Shown here: positions 27,153 to 37,568 of the stretch, piece after piece | Layout of the letters: each line of letters begins with the position of its first letter | Position numbering within the stretch: position 1 is the stretch's first letter | Source of the DNA: Nymphaea colorata | Lineage: Eukaryota; Streptophyta; Magnoliopsida; Nymphaeales; Nymphaeaceae | NCBI RefSeq assembly: GCF_008831285.2 | Contig: NC_045138.2 | Coordinates: 12,660,571 to 12,724,570 of the forward strand | Reading direction: 5' to 3' | Length of the DNA: 64,000 nt | The notes under the pieces: model-generated | The model's database searches: none | What the model was told of the DNA's origin: nothing | The model's input: only the letters and a program-made list of their open reading frames with translations | Position numbers and translations under genes: made by a program

Positions 27153-30100
27153 CACCCCCTCAAGCTGAGCGTGGCAGGGACAATGCTCAGCTTGTCTCTA
27201 AATTCTTTGAATTTTGCATATCCAAGAGGTTTGGTCAATCCATCTGCTACTTGCTCGGGTGATCTAATAAAGTTGATTGAGATATGTCCCTTTGATACAT
27301 GATCTCGCACAAAATGGAAATCAACTTCAATGTGCTTTGTCCGAGCATGAAAAACAGGGTTTGCTGCTAAGTATAATGCACCTATATTGTCGCACCACAG
27401 TATTGGAGTTCCAGTGCATGATATGCCCAACTCAATTAGTAGAGCTTTCAGCCATAAGAGTTCTGCAGCAGCACATGCAAGAGATTTATATTCAGCTTCT
27501 GTACTTGAACGAGCCACAGTTCGTTGCTTCTTAGATGCCCAAGAAATAAGATTATTACCCAAGAATGTTACACACCCTCCTGTTGATTTCCTATCTTCAA
27601 TACTTCCAGCCCAATCGGCATCAGCAAATGCGCTTAAGTGAAGATGATTTGATTTTTGAATGCGTAGTCCAAGCTGGCTTGTGCCCTGTAAATATCTGAG
27701 AATGCGCTTGATGAGCCTCCAGTGGCATTCTAAGGGTTGATGCATGTATTGACATGCTCGATTTACTGCAAATGCCACATCCGGACGTGTGAGGGTGAGA
27801 TATTGTAATGCTCCCACCACGCTCCGATAGAGAGTAGGATCTGAGAACGGAGCGCTAGACCCTAAAACATGGCCGGTAGACATAGGGGTTTGGACCGGCT
27901 TGGCATTGGTCATGTGAGCTTTCTGTAATATATTGCTAAGGTAGGCTCCTTGCCGAATAATCAAACAATCGGGCTGCCTGGTCACCTCTATGCCAAGAAA
28001 ATATGATAAATTTCCCAAGTCTTTGACTGAAAAAGATGCTCGAAGTTTGGCGAGAGTCTGATCTATGAGAGCATCGGATGATCCAGTGATAATAACATCA
28101 TCAACATAAACTAAGATATATATCTTTTCACACCCTTGGTGGAAAATAAATAGAGACGCGTCTGATTGGGATACCTGAAAACCAATGTTGCTGAGAAAAG
28201 TGCTTAGGCGTTGATACCATGCTCGAGGAGCCTGCTTTAATCCATACAACGCTTTGTTGAGTTTGCAAACATGAGACGGGAAGCGTGGATCTTGAAACCC
28301 TTCTGGTTGGGTAATGTATACGTCTTCATTAAGAACGCCATTTAGGAATGCATTATCAAAGTCGAGCTGGCGAAGAGACCACGCATGTTGGACAGCAATA
28401 GTGAGTATGACGCGAATTGTAGTGGGCTTAACCGTGGGACTGAAAGTCTCCAAATAGTCTACCCCAGCTTCTTGTAAAAATCCTCGAGCGACCAGACGTG
28501 CTTTATACCTTGAAATGGAACCATCAGTAGTTCGTTTGATCTTGTATATCCATTTAGTATCAATAATATTATACTCTGGGCGTTGTGGAACTAGATTCCA
28601 AGTTTGATTTTTATGCAGGGCATCTATCTCTTGTCTCATAGCGTTAATCCAGTGAGTAACACTTTTGGCTTCCTTGAATGTGGCTGGCTCCTGCTCGACT
28701 CCCTTCTTTGTTTGAGCAGAGAACGTCTTGGGTTTGAGAGAACCTGTCATAGAACGAGTAACCATTTTATGAGGTGACGCACCTGTTGTAGGACGTGTGA
28801 CCATTCTATGGGTGATGATGTCTTGACTTCCCCTTGTAGATGGTTGATCTGGAACAACAGTAACATGTGATACGTCTTGCTGAGTGTGGATAGCTTCGGT
28901 CTGAGCCTCACTTGGTTGACCCTCTATATTGATTGCTGGAGAGATGACGACACTTTCTGTATGAGAGTCGCTCATTGTGATTTGTCCTGAGTTGGTTATA
29001 TTGCACTTACTATGAATTTGTGAAGCCCACTGTTGAAGATCAGCTTCTTGAAGCGAGATATCACTTGTGTTGCTAGAGCCTCTAGAGTGTTCATCAAAAT
29101 AAACATGACGAGAAATTATCACTCGCCTTGATTTAGGATCTAGACATACATATCCCTTGTGTCGACTCCCATATCCAATAAAAATGCATGGAGTTGTCTT
29201 TGGCTGAAACTTGTTGTCATTACTCAACGTCAATAGTGGATAGCACTTGGATCCAAAGACTCTAAGACAGCTGTAATATGGAACTTGATTGAATATCATT
29301 TGAAATGGTGAATTTCGGTCTAGTTTGAGAGTAGGCAGCCGATTGATTATATAGACTGCCGTTCTAAAGGCTTCTACCCAAAACCGATGGTGAAGTTGAG
29401 CATCATGAAGCATGCTTAATCCGGTCTCAACTACATGTCGATTTTTCCTTTCTACAATCCCATTTTGTTCGGGTGTATATGGACATGAAAAACGGTGCAT
29501 AATTCCCTGGTTTTCCAACTCATTTTCTAGAATGTTATTGCAAAATTCTCCTCCATTGTCTGATTGAACAGTTTTGATAGTGGTTCCCAACTGGTTTTCC
29601 ACAAGAGTTTTGAAATTGACGAAACACTGATATACGTCACTTTTATTTTTCAATGGAAACAACCAAGTAAAGCGGGAATAATTATCAACAATCAATAGAA
29701 AATACTTAAAACCATCTTTGGACTCCACTGGGGCTGGTCCCCAAACATCCATGTGAAGAAGTTCAAGAGGTTTAGCAGCATGAAAAGACGACAAAGGAAA
29801 CTGCAACTTATGCGCCTTTCCGATTAAGCAATGTTCACACACCTTTTTCGGAATAGGACTGTTTATTGAGATGTAACTGAGAGCATTAAGCAAAGATACT
29901 ATGTTCCTATTTGCATGTCCGAGACGCCGATGCCATTCCTCATACGACCCTCGAACCTTCTTTATTTGTTGAGCCACACACGCCTTCTTGATGTCATCAC
30001 TAGGTCTGGTCTTTACTTGAACCGGGTAAAGACCATTACTAGTTTTCGGTCCTCGAAGAAGTATTGCTCCTGTCTTGTGATCCTTGATCATAAATTCAGA

Positions 30101-31318
30101 TGGATTGAATTCAAAAATGCAATCGTTGTCAGATGTAAAACGACCCACATAAATCAGATTGTGTGCTATCTTGGGAACATGTAGGCTATTTTTCAGAATG
30201 AAATCAGTCCCTTGTATATTAACATGTAAGTCCCCAATGTGAGAAATAGGAAGACACTTACCGTTTCCAACCATCACGGATTCGGAGCCTGAGTATGTTT
30301 GCTTGTTCTCGAGATTGTTGCCACTGGCGACAATATTGTTTGTTGCCCCTGTGTCTGGATACCAATATTCATCACCTGACTCTTGTAATGTTAAGGCTGA
30401 AAAAGCACGAGGATTGATATCCCAGCACGTCTTGGCTGTGTGACCCTTACGGCCACAATATTGACACTCGACAATCTTCTTGGGTGGCAGGGTAGTTTGC
30501 TGGTGGTGCGGCTGTGAAGGATTATTCGGATGAACACTAGTCATTTGTTTGTTGAACTGATTTTGGGTCGGCTGAAGAAATTGGTTTCTACCACGACCGC
30601 CTCTTCCTTGATAATAGCCTCGACCGCGCCCACGTCCGCGGCCTCGAATGGTGTTGAAGGCTGTTATAGTAACTTGTCTTTCCATAGGCGACTCGGTAAC
30701 ATCATTTTTTATAAGTTGAAGACGTGTTTCTTGATTCAATAAAAGATCATAAAGCTCGACAAAACTAGGCATTTTTGTTGAGGACGTGACTATAGAAGTG
30801 ATCAAACTTTCATACTTTGATGGGAGTCCATTGAGTATGATTTGAACTAAGTCTTCACTTGGAGTGTGACAGCCAGCCGCATCAAGGGAATCAACTAGAA
30901 ATTTGACTTTTTGCAAGTAAGAGGTCATGTCAGAGTTACCTTTCTTGATGAACATCAATTCTTTCTTTAATAACATGACTCGCAGTGGAGACGGGGAGCC
31001 ATAAGATTTTTCCAACGCCACCCAAGCTTCTCGCGCTGAGTGAGTCCTGATTATTTGACCGAGGACAGCTTCGGAAACGGTGGCTTTGATCCAACTCAAA
31101 ACCAATTGATCTAATTTTCTCCATGCGGTGAACTCATGATTGAGTTCATCTTTGTCATTTCTTGCAATCATTTCTGGTGGAGCTTCACCATATCCGTCGA
31201 CAAACTTCATCAAATCTTGAGATATCATTACAGACTCAAGTTGACTCCTCCACAGTAAATAGTTATCTCTGTTTAGCTTTACAGAGACAAGACTTGCAAT
31301 TGACGACGACGATGCCAT
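27098..31318 (-). CDS. Ty1/copia gag-pol polyprotein
   Basis: 1,406 residues from the ATG at 31318 (MASSSSIASL). This ATG is chosen because gag homology begins immediately (LNRDNYLLWRSQL). Order: gag; CCHC zinc knuckle (CQYCGRKGHTAKTC, about residue 285); aspartic protease with DTG (about 321); pre-integrase WHRRLGH (about 460); integrase with LHMDVWGP, QSDNGGEF and the catalytic Glu in ERKNR; reverse transcriptase with YVDDVI (about 1072); RNase H with ADADWAGS and CDNIGALY. Protease-integrase-RT-RNase H is the copia order. The product would build virus-like particles and reverse transcribe and integrate the element. No stop or frameshift is seen. The frame stays open 171 codons further upstream into the LTR, which I treat as leader. 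Confidence 0.95.
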   Translation of the reverse strand: MASSSSIASLVSVKLNRDNYLLWRSQLESVMISQDLMKFVDGYGEAPPEMIARNDKDELNHEFTAWRKLDQLVLSWIKATVSEAVLGQIIRTHSAREAWVALEKSYGSPSPLRVMLLKKELMFIKKGNSDMTSYLQKVKFLVDSLDAAGCHTPSEDLVQIILNGLPSKYESLITSIVTSSTKMPSFVELYDLLLNQETRLQLIKNDVTESPMERQVTITAFNTIRGRGRGRGRGYYQGRGGRGRNQFLQPTQNQFNKQMTSVHPNNPSQPHHQQTTLPPKKIVECQYCGRKGHTAKTCWDINPRAFSALTLQESGDEYWYPDTGATNNIVASGNNLENKQTYSGSESVMVGNGKCLPISHIGDLHVNIQGTDFILKNSLHVPKIAHNLIYVGRFTSDNDCIFEFNPSEFMIKDHKTGAILLRGPKTSNGLYPVQVKTRPSDDIKKACVAQQIKKVRGSYEEWHRRLGHANRNIVSLLNALSYISINSPIPKKVCEHCLIGKAHKLQFPLSSFHAAKPLELLHMDVWGPAPVESKDGFKYFLLIVDNYSRFTWLFPLKNKSDVYQCFVNFKTLVENQLGTTIKTVQSDNGGEFCNNILENELENQGIMHRFSCPYTPEQNGIVERKNRHVVETGLSMLHDAQLHHRFWVEAFRTAVYIINRLPTLKLDRNSPFQMIFNQVPYYSCLRVFGSKCYPLLTLSNDNKFQPKTTPCIFIGYGSRHKGYVCLDPKSRRVIISRHVYFDEHSRGSSNTSDISLQEADLQQWASQIHSKCNITNSGQITMSDSHTESVVISPAINIEGQPSEAQTEAIHTQQDVSHVTVVPDQPSTRGSQDIITHRMVTRPTTGASPHKMVTRSMTGSLKPKTFSAQTKKGVEQEPATFKEAKSVTHWINAMRQEIDALHKNQTWNLVPQRPEYNIIDTKWIYKIKRTTDGSISRYKARLVARGFLQEAGVDYLETFSPTVKPTTIRVILTIAVQHAWSLRQLDFDNAFLNGVLNEDVYITQPEGFQDPRFPSHVCKLNKALYGLKQAPRAWYQRLSTFLSNIGFQVSQSDASLFIFHQGCEKIYILVYVDDVIITGSSDALIDQTLAKLRASFSVKDLGNLSYFLGIEVTRQPDCLIIRQGAYLSNILQKAHMTNAKPVQTPMSTGHVLGSSAPFSDPTLYRSVVGALQYLTLTRPDVAFAVNRACQYMHQPLECHWRLIKRILRYLQGTSQLGLRIQKSNHLHLSAFADADWAGSIEDRKSTGGCVTFLGNNLISWASKKQRTVARSSTEAEYKSLACAAAELLWLKALLIELGISCTGTPILWCDNIGALYLAANPVFHARTKHIEVDFHFVRDHVSKGHISINFIRSPEQVADGLTKPLGYAKFKEFRDKLSIVPATLSLRGCVKDPPRCQGEISGNQIH
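27153..27163 (-). promoter_or_regulatory. Polypurine tract of the copia element
   Basis: Minus-strand TTGAGGGGGTG directly abuts the 3' LTR, the expected place and composition for plus-strand DNA priming. Confidence 0.85.
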
Positions 31319-31778
31319 GAGATTAGTGGCAAATCGAGCGATGATAGCCTCGGTGGGTCTTCCTTGTTCAGACAAAAAAAGTAGGAGATGACACGTTCCT
31401 CGGTGAATGGGTGAACAAAAGAGAGTAACAGCACGCTCCTCGGTGAGGCTAGAAATAGCGTGTCCTTCCCCTCTCTTTTTTTTGAAAGCTAGGAAAGGAC
31501 TAACAGTCGTGGCCTTCCTTTTTTTTTGTTGAGAGAAAAAGGAGGCACACGCCTCGGTGAAAGCAAAACTACTCACGGTGAGAAGGAGTTGCACAAGCAA
31601 AAAGGGAGGCACGCACCTCGGTGAAACCGTGCTGCTCCCTGCTCGATGAAGACAGGAAGCAGCAGCGCACTCCTCGGTGAAGGCCTCGGTTGGTTTCACT
31701 TGCTTGCCAAAAGCATGAAACCGCACACGCGTAGATGCAGGATGCGGAAGTCCACAGTGAAGAAACTGTGGTTGCAGT
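31319..31778 (-). promoter_or_regulatory. 5' leader of the copia element with repeated TCACCGAG motif
   Basis: About 460 nt between the primer-binding site and the gag ATG. Coding-strand TCACCGAG occurs exactly five times (plus-strand starts 31399, 31439, 31553, 31617, 31673), with near copies at 31349 and 31684. The leader is open in the gag frame throughout, where the motif spells TE followed by A/E residues. Its role is unknown; leader regions of LTR elements carry packaging and dimerisation signals. Confidence 0.6.
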
Positions 31779-31790
31779 GCTCTGATACCA
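31779..31790 (-). promoter_or_regulatory. Primer-binding site of the copia element
   Basis: Minus-strand TGGTATCAGAGC directly follows the 5' LTR. This is the standard plant copia primer site complementary to the 3' end of initiator tRNA-Met. Confidence 0.95.
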
Positions 31791-32215
31791 TGAAAGAAAG
31801 ATGAACAGTGAGAGAGAGAGGGACGACACAAAGAATGGCTAACTCTCTTGCGTTGTTATGCAAGGGATATCTTCTCCTTTATATAGTGTGTAGCACGTTA
31901 CAAGGTATGGAAAGAATACAACACTTCAAGAAATATGAGATAATTACAACCTGTAAGGAAATACACCATAACGATTGAGAGGAAGGGGAAAGAAAAGTTT
32001 GAATTCAAACTTTTCTTTCCTTAGTTGGGTTAAAGAAAAGTTTGAATTCAAACTTTTCTTTCCTTAGTTGGGTTGATCCTCCAATGACATTTTCTCCTTG
32101 CTAAGTTTAGTGGATTTGATTTCCACTATTCCTCAAGGAAGATCTTTTACGTTGCCAATGTTAGTGGATTTGATTTCCACTGATTTCTCCTTGACAACGA
32201 GGAGGATCTTTTACA
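31791..32215 (-). repeat. 5' LTR of the copia element
   Basis: 425 bp, two differences from the other LTR. It holds the same duplicated palindromic 43-bp unit (about 31990-32075). The element's promoter lies here. Confidence 0.97.
31877..31886 (-). promoter_or_regulatory. TATA box in the copia 5' LTR
   Basis: Minus-strand CTATATAAAG, in the context CACACTATATAAAGGAG. The start of transcription would lie near 31850, leaving an R-U5 of only about 60 nt before the primer-binding site. Confidence 0.6.
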
Positions 32216-33180
32216 TTGAGATCCACATAGATGCCTATGATTTTGAAATCGGCAAAAAATTGATGTAGCAGGGCCACCTAGTTGCTTTTGAAAGCTTGAA
32301 ACTAAAGGAAGGAAAGAGGCACTACATGATGCATGAGCAAGACATTACTATTTTGTGCATTGTCTTTGCATATAAAGGCATTATCTACTAAAAACTCAAT
32401 TTGTTGTAAAATGAACAATATGAGCATAAGCTATTTTCATATCTAAAAGAAGTTGATCATAAAGCAAGGCTGTTAGCAAAAATTTTTGCAGAATTTGACT
32501 TTGGTTTAGAATACAAAGTGGAAGAGACCAATGATACACTAAAGTTGGAAGACATAACTTGTTAACTTTAGTAGATACCTCTGAATCCCAACTAGAAGGT
32601 GCTCTTCTCAAGCATGTTCATGAACGAATGCAGTAGGTTCAACTTGATGGCCTTGGCTGAAATAGGGGAAGCTCACATGTTCTGCGATGGGATGGACTTC
32701 TCCTCACTAAGGGCGGACTCATGTACATGTTAAGGTGTGCCAATCTTTAGCAGGAGCTGTTGAATGAATGCTAGTACATATTGTTGGCAGGTCATCCCAA
32801 TCAGGAGCTGACACTAGAACTCCTTAAATGAGGCTATTATTGGCCCCCTATGTTAGTTGATGTCGAGGCTTATGTGAAGGCATGCTTCATCTACTCGCAA
32901 GATAAGGGTACTAACGAGAAAACTATCAGCCTCTTAGAAACTCTTGTTGATTTACAGTATTCATGGGAGAGCCTCTTTATGGGTTTTATTGTGACTCTCC
33001 CAAAAGTAAATGTCTTTAGCTCTATTATTGTGGTTGTGGATAGATTTTCAAAGTATATATACAATTTTCATCTTAACCTCAAAGGAGTGTCATGTAGAAA
33101 AGGCGATGGAGTTGTTAGTAAAGAACATAATGAAGTATTGGATCATAGTAAAAAATATTGTGAGTGACTGTGATACTCAA
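32216..33180 (+). pseudogene. Fossil Ty3/gypsy element, RNase H-integrase part, right of the copia insertion
   Basis: Resumes the interrupted protein: IHIDAYDFEIG and GHLVAFESLKLKEGKRHYMMHE (RNase H), then ARLLAKIFAEFDFGLEYKVE and, further on, integrase pieces ACFIYSQDKGTNEKTISLLE and WESLFMGFIVTLPKVNVFSS then IIVVVDRFSKY. Several stops (for example after KKLM) and frame changes show it is dead. The longest surviving frame is 105 codons (32850-33167). At about 33180-33200 gypsy homology gives way to copia RT sequence. Confidence 0.85.
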
Positions 33181-34265
33181 TAAGAAAATTTTGACATGAA
33201 GTGTTCTGACTAAGTTATCAACCAAACAGGAATCTTGTTTAATTCAAATGGGTTTTCAACACAAAGCTCATTGATGATGACATACTTTAAAAACTCGAAG
33301 CTAGACATGTTGCATGTTAGTTTAGTTCGATTGAAGGGCATGATTCCTTCAAAACTTTCCTCATACAATTATGCATGTAACCATTTCACTTATTCTTAAC
33401 CTTGCTAGCATCAAATGATGGTCTTTTTTGCAACTTGGTGTCAAAAAATGCTTTTATCGTGCGTTTAAAGAAAATGTGTTTATGATGCAACCTCTAAACC
33501 GTAAAGACTCTCAACATCCAAATAAGGTTTGCAAAGTTCAAAAAGGCTTTATATGGATTCCAACAACCGTCACAAAGCTTGGTTCGTAAAATTAAGTACA
33601 TTACTTTTTTAATGATTTTTTTCAAGTGTAGCTGATACTATGGGCCAACCATTCCTTGGTGCATGCAGTGTGACAGTCCACAAAACCACTACCTAAAGGA
33701 GCGAATAATGTGTATAGATCACTTGAAAGCTGAGTGCATATAAAAAAACAAAGTACACAAAGAAGAAAAAGGAATTTGAAATGAGTTGTTTCATTCATTT
33801 TAAAAGGTAGTGCATCGAAAAGGAATGTAAACAAGGAGGGTAACTCGATTTTACTTACAAGAGTGCCTATAGGTGCATACATGAATTTTCTTGTTGAACG
33901 GCCAATGCAAGTAATTCGAAAACGTGACACTTGGATTGGTGAGAGAGTATTACCTTACAAATGTACATGCTTACACAAATAGACATTACAATAAAGCTTC
34001 TACAAATGCAGACACAGGAGAACAGACACCTCATTTAAATCATATGTCATCCTCGGCGCCAGCTACTTCATGGTAGGCTTGATTATTTTCAGGTAGTGTT
34101 GCTTCATTATGACTGCATACTCCACATTGGTTGTCCATCTGCCACTTGACAAAATATTTTCTTCACCTTGCCGAGATAGTTAGTCTTTGCCAAAGGATAT
34201 ACTCTAATTGCATGTCTGTTTGCATGCTTTGTGTGCTTCTAATGAGAATAAGATTAGCACCAACT
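33112..34265 (+). pseudogene. Chimeric retroelement repeat, copy B (gypsy integrase joined to copia RT)
   Basis: Diverged direct copy of the unit at 24195-25350. It runs from gypsy integrase (KNIVSDCDTQ) into copia RT (KENVFMMQPLNRKDSQHPNK, later KKALYGFQQPS in a shifted frame), then about 700 bp of shared non-coding sequence ending near TTCTAATGAGAATAAGATTAGCAC. Stops and indels abound. On the complementary strand both copies keep a similar open stretch (here 33622-33930). Confidence 0.8.
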
Positions 34266-34801
34266 GATGCAGGCTTTTCGACAGAGGTGAATATTAGATG
34301 ATGCAGACTAAGGTGCTTTGGCACTTTGGCGAAAGGTTTCTGGAGCCGCTAGATATCATTACCATCCTTTCTTTGACATGGAAAATTGGAAAGAGAGCTA
34401 GTTTTTATGTTTGTATTTATTGTGGCATCAGTTCTTAAAGCAACATTTCTGTGAGGTTTTTTGTGATCGATGATATCACAAACAGTTGTTAATTAACTTG
34501 TTATTTATGTGAAATTTCTCATTTATGAGCGTCATCTAATTCATGAATATATGTACATATACGTATGTGTGTGCATCCTTGATTATTTTGACATTTTAAT
34601 TATGAAGTTTATTTTAATTTTTAGGTGGACAGGCATGAAAGAGAAAAGAGATGGAGTCAACCATATTCTAAAATCATGACTTGTATATTTCATATTTTAA
34701 TTGTAATAACTTCTTTAATCTGGTAACAATTAAAAATTTAGTTTATTTTTGTCTAGTGACTCGCTCTCTCTTTCTCTTTCTCTCTCTCTCTCTCTCTCTC
34801 T

Positions 34802-34882
<81 letters not shown>

Positions 34883-36959
34883 CGATACATTGATAATAAT
34901 AATAATGGTTTATGATAGGCTGATGGTTTGTGGTGGTTTCAGCAACAAGTTATCGTTGAAAAAATATGCTTTTCAACAAAAAAAAGTACTGTGACAGGCA
35001 GATTCAAGTCACCAATGGCATAAGTAGCGCAAATTGACAGTTGTACAGGATGAATTAGGAAGTGATAATCCATAATCCGATGTTATGTTTCCTACCTTTG
35101 TTCACGTTTTGCTCAATGAATTTAAGAATGAGCTAATCAGCACGTTGAACGGATCAAATCTAAATCTAAAAGCCATTTCATTAGTTCTTGCTTTGCACAT
35201 TGTCAGACATGGATACATAGGTAGCACACGGCATTCACCAAGATTGAGCAACAAGGTATGCCCATTAGTTGTTTTGCTATTTTGGAAAACCGTATGCAGA
35301 AGAGCAGATTGAGATAGCATTCACCACAACTCAGCTGAGTTCCTCAGCAGAAGAACAGAGTAGAAAAACGGTGAGATGGAAAGGTGCCAGATGGTTATTG
35401 AGGAATTGATAGAAAGAAGAAAAGAATGGCTAATGGCTATTGAGGAGGTCAGTGCATCATTTCCTGTCATTATGCCCTTGTTACTTGATTGAATTATCTA
35501 TGCTGTGAGTTGCTCAGAAACCTGATGGAGCAGATATTTATCTTGGTGCCCGACTAGATGAAGCCATGGACTGTCTCTTTTTGGCGCCAGATGTTTTTCG
35601 CAACATCTTAGGGCATATATCACCTTGTAGCGATAGTGGAGCATCACTAAGGAGTTGCATTTTGACACAAATTTGCATGGGTTGAATTGTTAGAAATTTT
35701 TTTGAGCTCAAAGATTTATAACGTGCACATTATAGTTTCAACCTTCAATTGTTTGTTTTCTTCCGATTAATGCATCAACGGTCTTGCTTATGAAGCTTGC
35801 TAATGTTAAATAATAAATGGCATTGTGTCTGAGATGGTTGAGCTGCAGACTGCTCATAGGAACAGTCCAATTCCCACCATTCAGCCATCCTTGTATTGCT
35901 TTCTCCATCATTCCGGGAACGCCTTGCCATGTTAATAGGTGAAAGCTCTCTAGGTGTACCCATCAGCTACCATGTGTCATTACTCCTGCATTTTTCGTTC
36001 ATGAAAGTCAAGAAATCAGTTGTGTCCATCTAGCTAAGTAATAATTCCTGGACTTTTAAAAAAACTAGGTCATTGGTCCTAGGAGTGTAGATGTGAACAA
36101 ACAAGCGTTAACATTCACCTTGTTCGCAATGCGCTCACCTTTTCCCTTTGGGTCTCCAAAACTTCAGAACAGAATCGCCATGCCCAACTGCTGGTAAACA
36201 GGCTTGATTAAGCATGATTTGTGAAACAAAATTTGCCACAACAGATGTACATAGAATGTGAATTCACTGTAAAAGAGAACCTATCTTACCCGGCCTGATC
36301 ACAGTTGAGCCATGTGCTTGCAGATCCTGTCAACTTCATAATAGGGCCACTTCAGTATCTTGATGCTGTACATAAACGTGCATTATTGAATTTTGGGCTT
36401 GTTTCTCAGGTCTACAAGGGGCAAACGCATCTCAACGGGTTGTGATAGGCCACTTTCAATACCAACACAGCAAAACCAGGTTTATCATTTTTTTCACCAT
36501 ATCCAACTAACCATATTCCAATTACGGTTGGCATCTGAATGATACCGGCCCATTAACATGTCCAGTAATACCTTAACTCGGGTTCATCTGTTCAGAATAG
36601 CTGCAGGGAGGCAGAATGTGTCCATAGCTGCATGTGCAAGACTATTTACCCCATTGAACTACCTTATAAACAGAACAAGCACCCGTCAAAATCAGTTACC
36701 AGATTCAGATAAAAATATCGAGAAATGAGATGAATCATTTATGTGATTTCATTTTCCTTTACTAAATATGGTGCTGCAAAACATGAATTATTTGAACCTC
36801 GAAAACAAATTAAATTGCTTATCCATCATGTTGTTCCCAGTGGAATAATGATAGAGAGTCTGCAGTTTGCCACATCTTGGATCAGTCCATGCCTTTGCAA
36901 TTGTCCACTTCATGTCATCACCACCTACTTCATACATGTTTTGCAAAAGAAGATGGCCA
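34266..36959. other. Intergenic DNA with a (CT)n(TA)n microsatellite at 34763-34878
   Basis: The microsatellite is CT-rich for about 38 bp, then TA for about 74 bp. Otherwise no gene is supported. A minus-strand 62-codon frame at 35775-35963 (MGTPRELSPINMARRSRNDG...) has protein-like composition and might be an exon, but nothing confirms it. Confidence 0.4.
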
Positions 36960-37083
36960 AACAAACCTTCGATGCCTCCGAGCGACCGCTTCACCTTCCT
37001 GGCGTATCACTCGTAATGCATATCCACCTTGAGAAAAACCTTTCCGTTCGTCTGCCTCTTCTTCTCTGCTTTCTTCTCTTGTT
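36960..37083 (-). pseudogene. Broken HMA (heavy-metal-associated) domain fragment, HIPP-like
   Basis: The minus strand reads KKAEKKRQTNGKVFLKVDMH, then YE, a stop, and YARKVKRSLGGIEG. This is the N-terminal half of a plant HMA domain of the HIPP type, which normally has a CxxC metal-binding pair after VDMH. Here both cysteines are tyrosines and an in-frame TGA (37007-37009) falls between them. The sequence after IEG does not continue the domain. A Lys/Glu-rich stretch before it is usual for HIPPs. It is therefore a truncated, non-functional copy. Confidence 0.7.
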
Positions 37084-37472
37084 GGCCCTGGCCGGGCAGG
37101 GGAGCAAGAAGGACAGGAGGCAGAACCCCTGCTCGCGTGAGAGAGAGAAAAGGTAGTGCCCATATGTGTTTGGCGAAGCCATCTGCAGAGCCCCCATGCA
37201 TGCGATCGGCAGCGCCTGCCCACAGAGGGCTCGTGGCATGGGGAGCCTTCTGAATTAGCAAATGGTAATAAAACATAGTAATGGAAGAAAGCAAATAAAG
37301 CCACCACTCGTCGCGAGGTAACGCTGGCTACCTAGTCTCACTAGAGCAACTACCCACATGCTCTGGTGCTCTCTTTCAGATGCTTCCTTAAGGTTTGGAT
37401 TCCGGCAGCCCAACCGTCGCCGGCAGCGTCGCCGACTCTAGAAGTGGGGAAGCGGCGGCTCACCTCCAACGT

Positions 37473-37493
37473 CACGTGTTTCTTTTTATAAAA
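37473..37493 (+). promoter_or_regulatory. G-box and TATA box of the PPR gene
   Basis: CACGTG (37473-37478) lies 8 nt before TATAAAA (37487-37493), which is 75 nt upstream of the ATG at 37569. Position and sequence fit a core promoter. G-boxes bind bZIP/bHLH factors, often in light or stress responses. Confidence 0.5.
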
Positions 37494-37568
37494 GAATAAA
37501 AAAGAACAGTATGATTTCTGAAGATTCCGCGTTCCGCTCCGAGGCAAGCGTAGCCATCAACAAAATCA

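Larger units (their letters stand above)
26728..32215 (-). mobile_element. Intact Ty1/copia LTR retrotransposon, 5,488 bp
   Basis: Complete element on the minus strand: 425-bp LTRs at both ends (TG...CA), a primer-binding site matching the initiator-tRNA-Met type, one open polyprotein frame and a polypurine tract. It is bounded by the 5-bp target duplication TTGAG (26723-26727, 32216-32220). The LTRs differ at two positions by eye, so the insertion is recent. It sits inside the RNase H region of an older gypsy element. With no stop in gag-pol and full ends, it may be autonomous. Confidence 0.97.

Noticed and set aside
31319-31831. Upstream extension of the copia gag-pol frame into the LTR as coding sequence
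   Set aside because: It runs through the primer-binding site and LTR; gag similarity starts at the ATG at 31318. It is kept as a finding, not as CDS.
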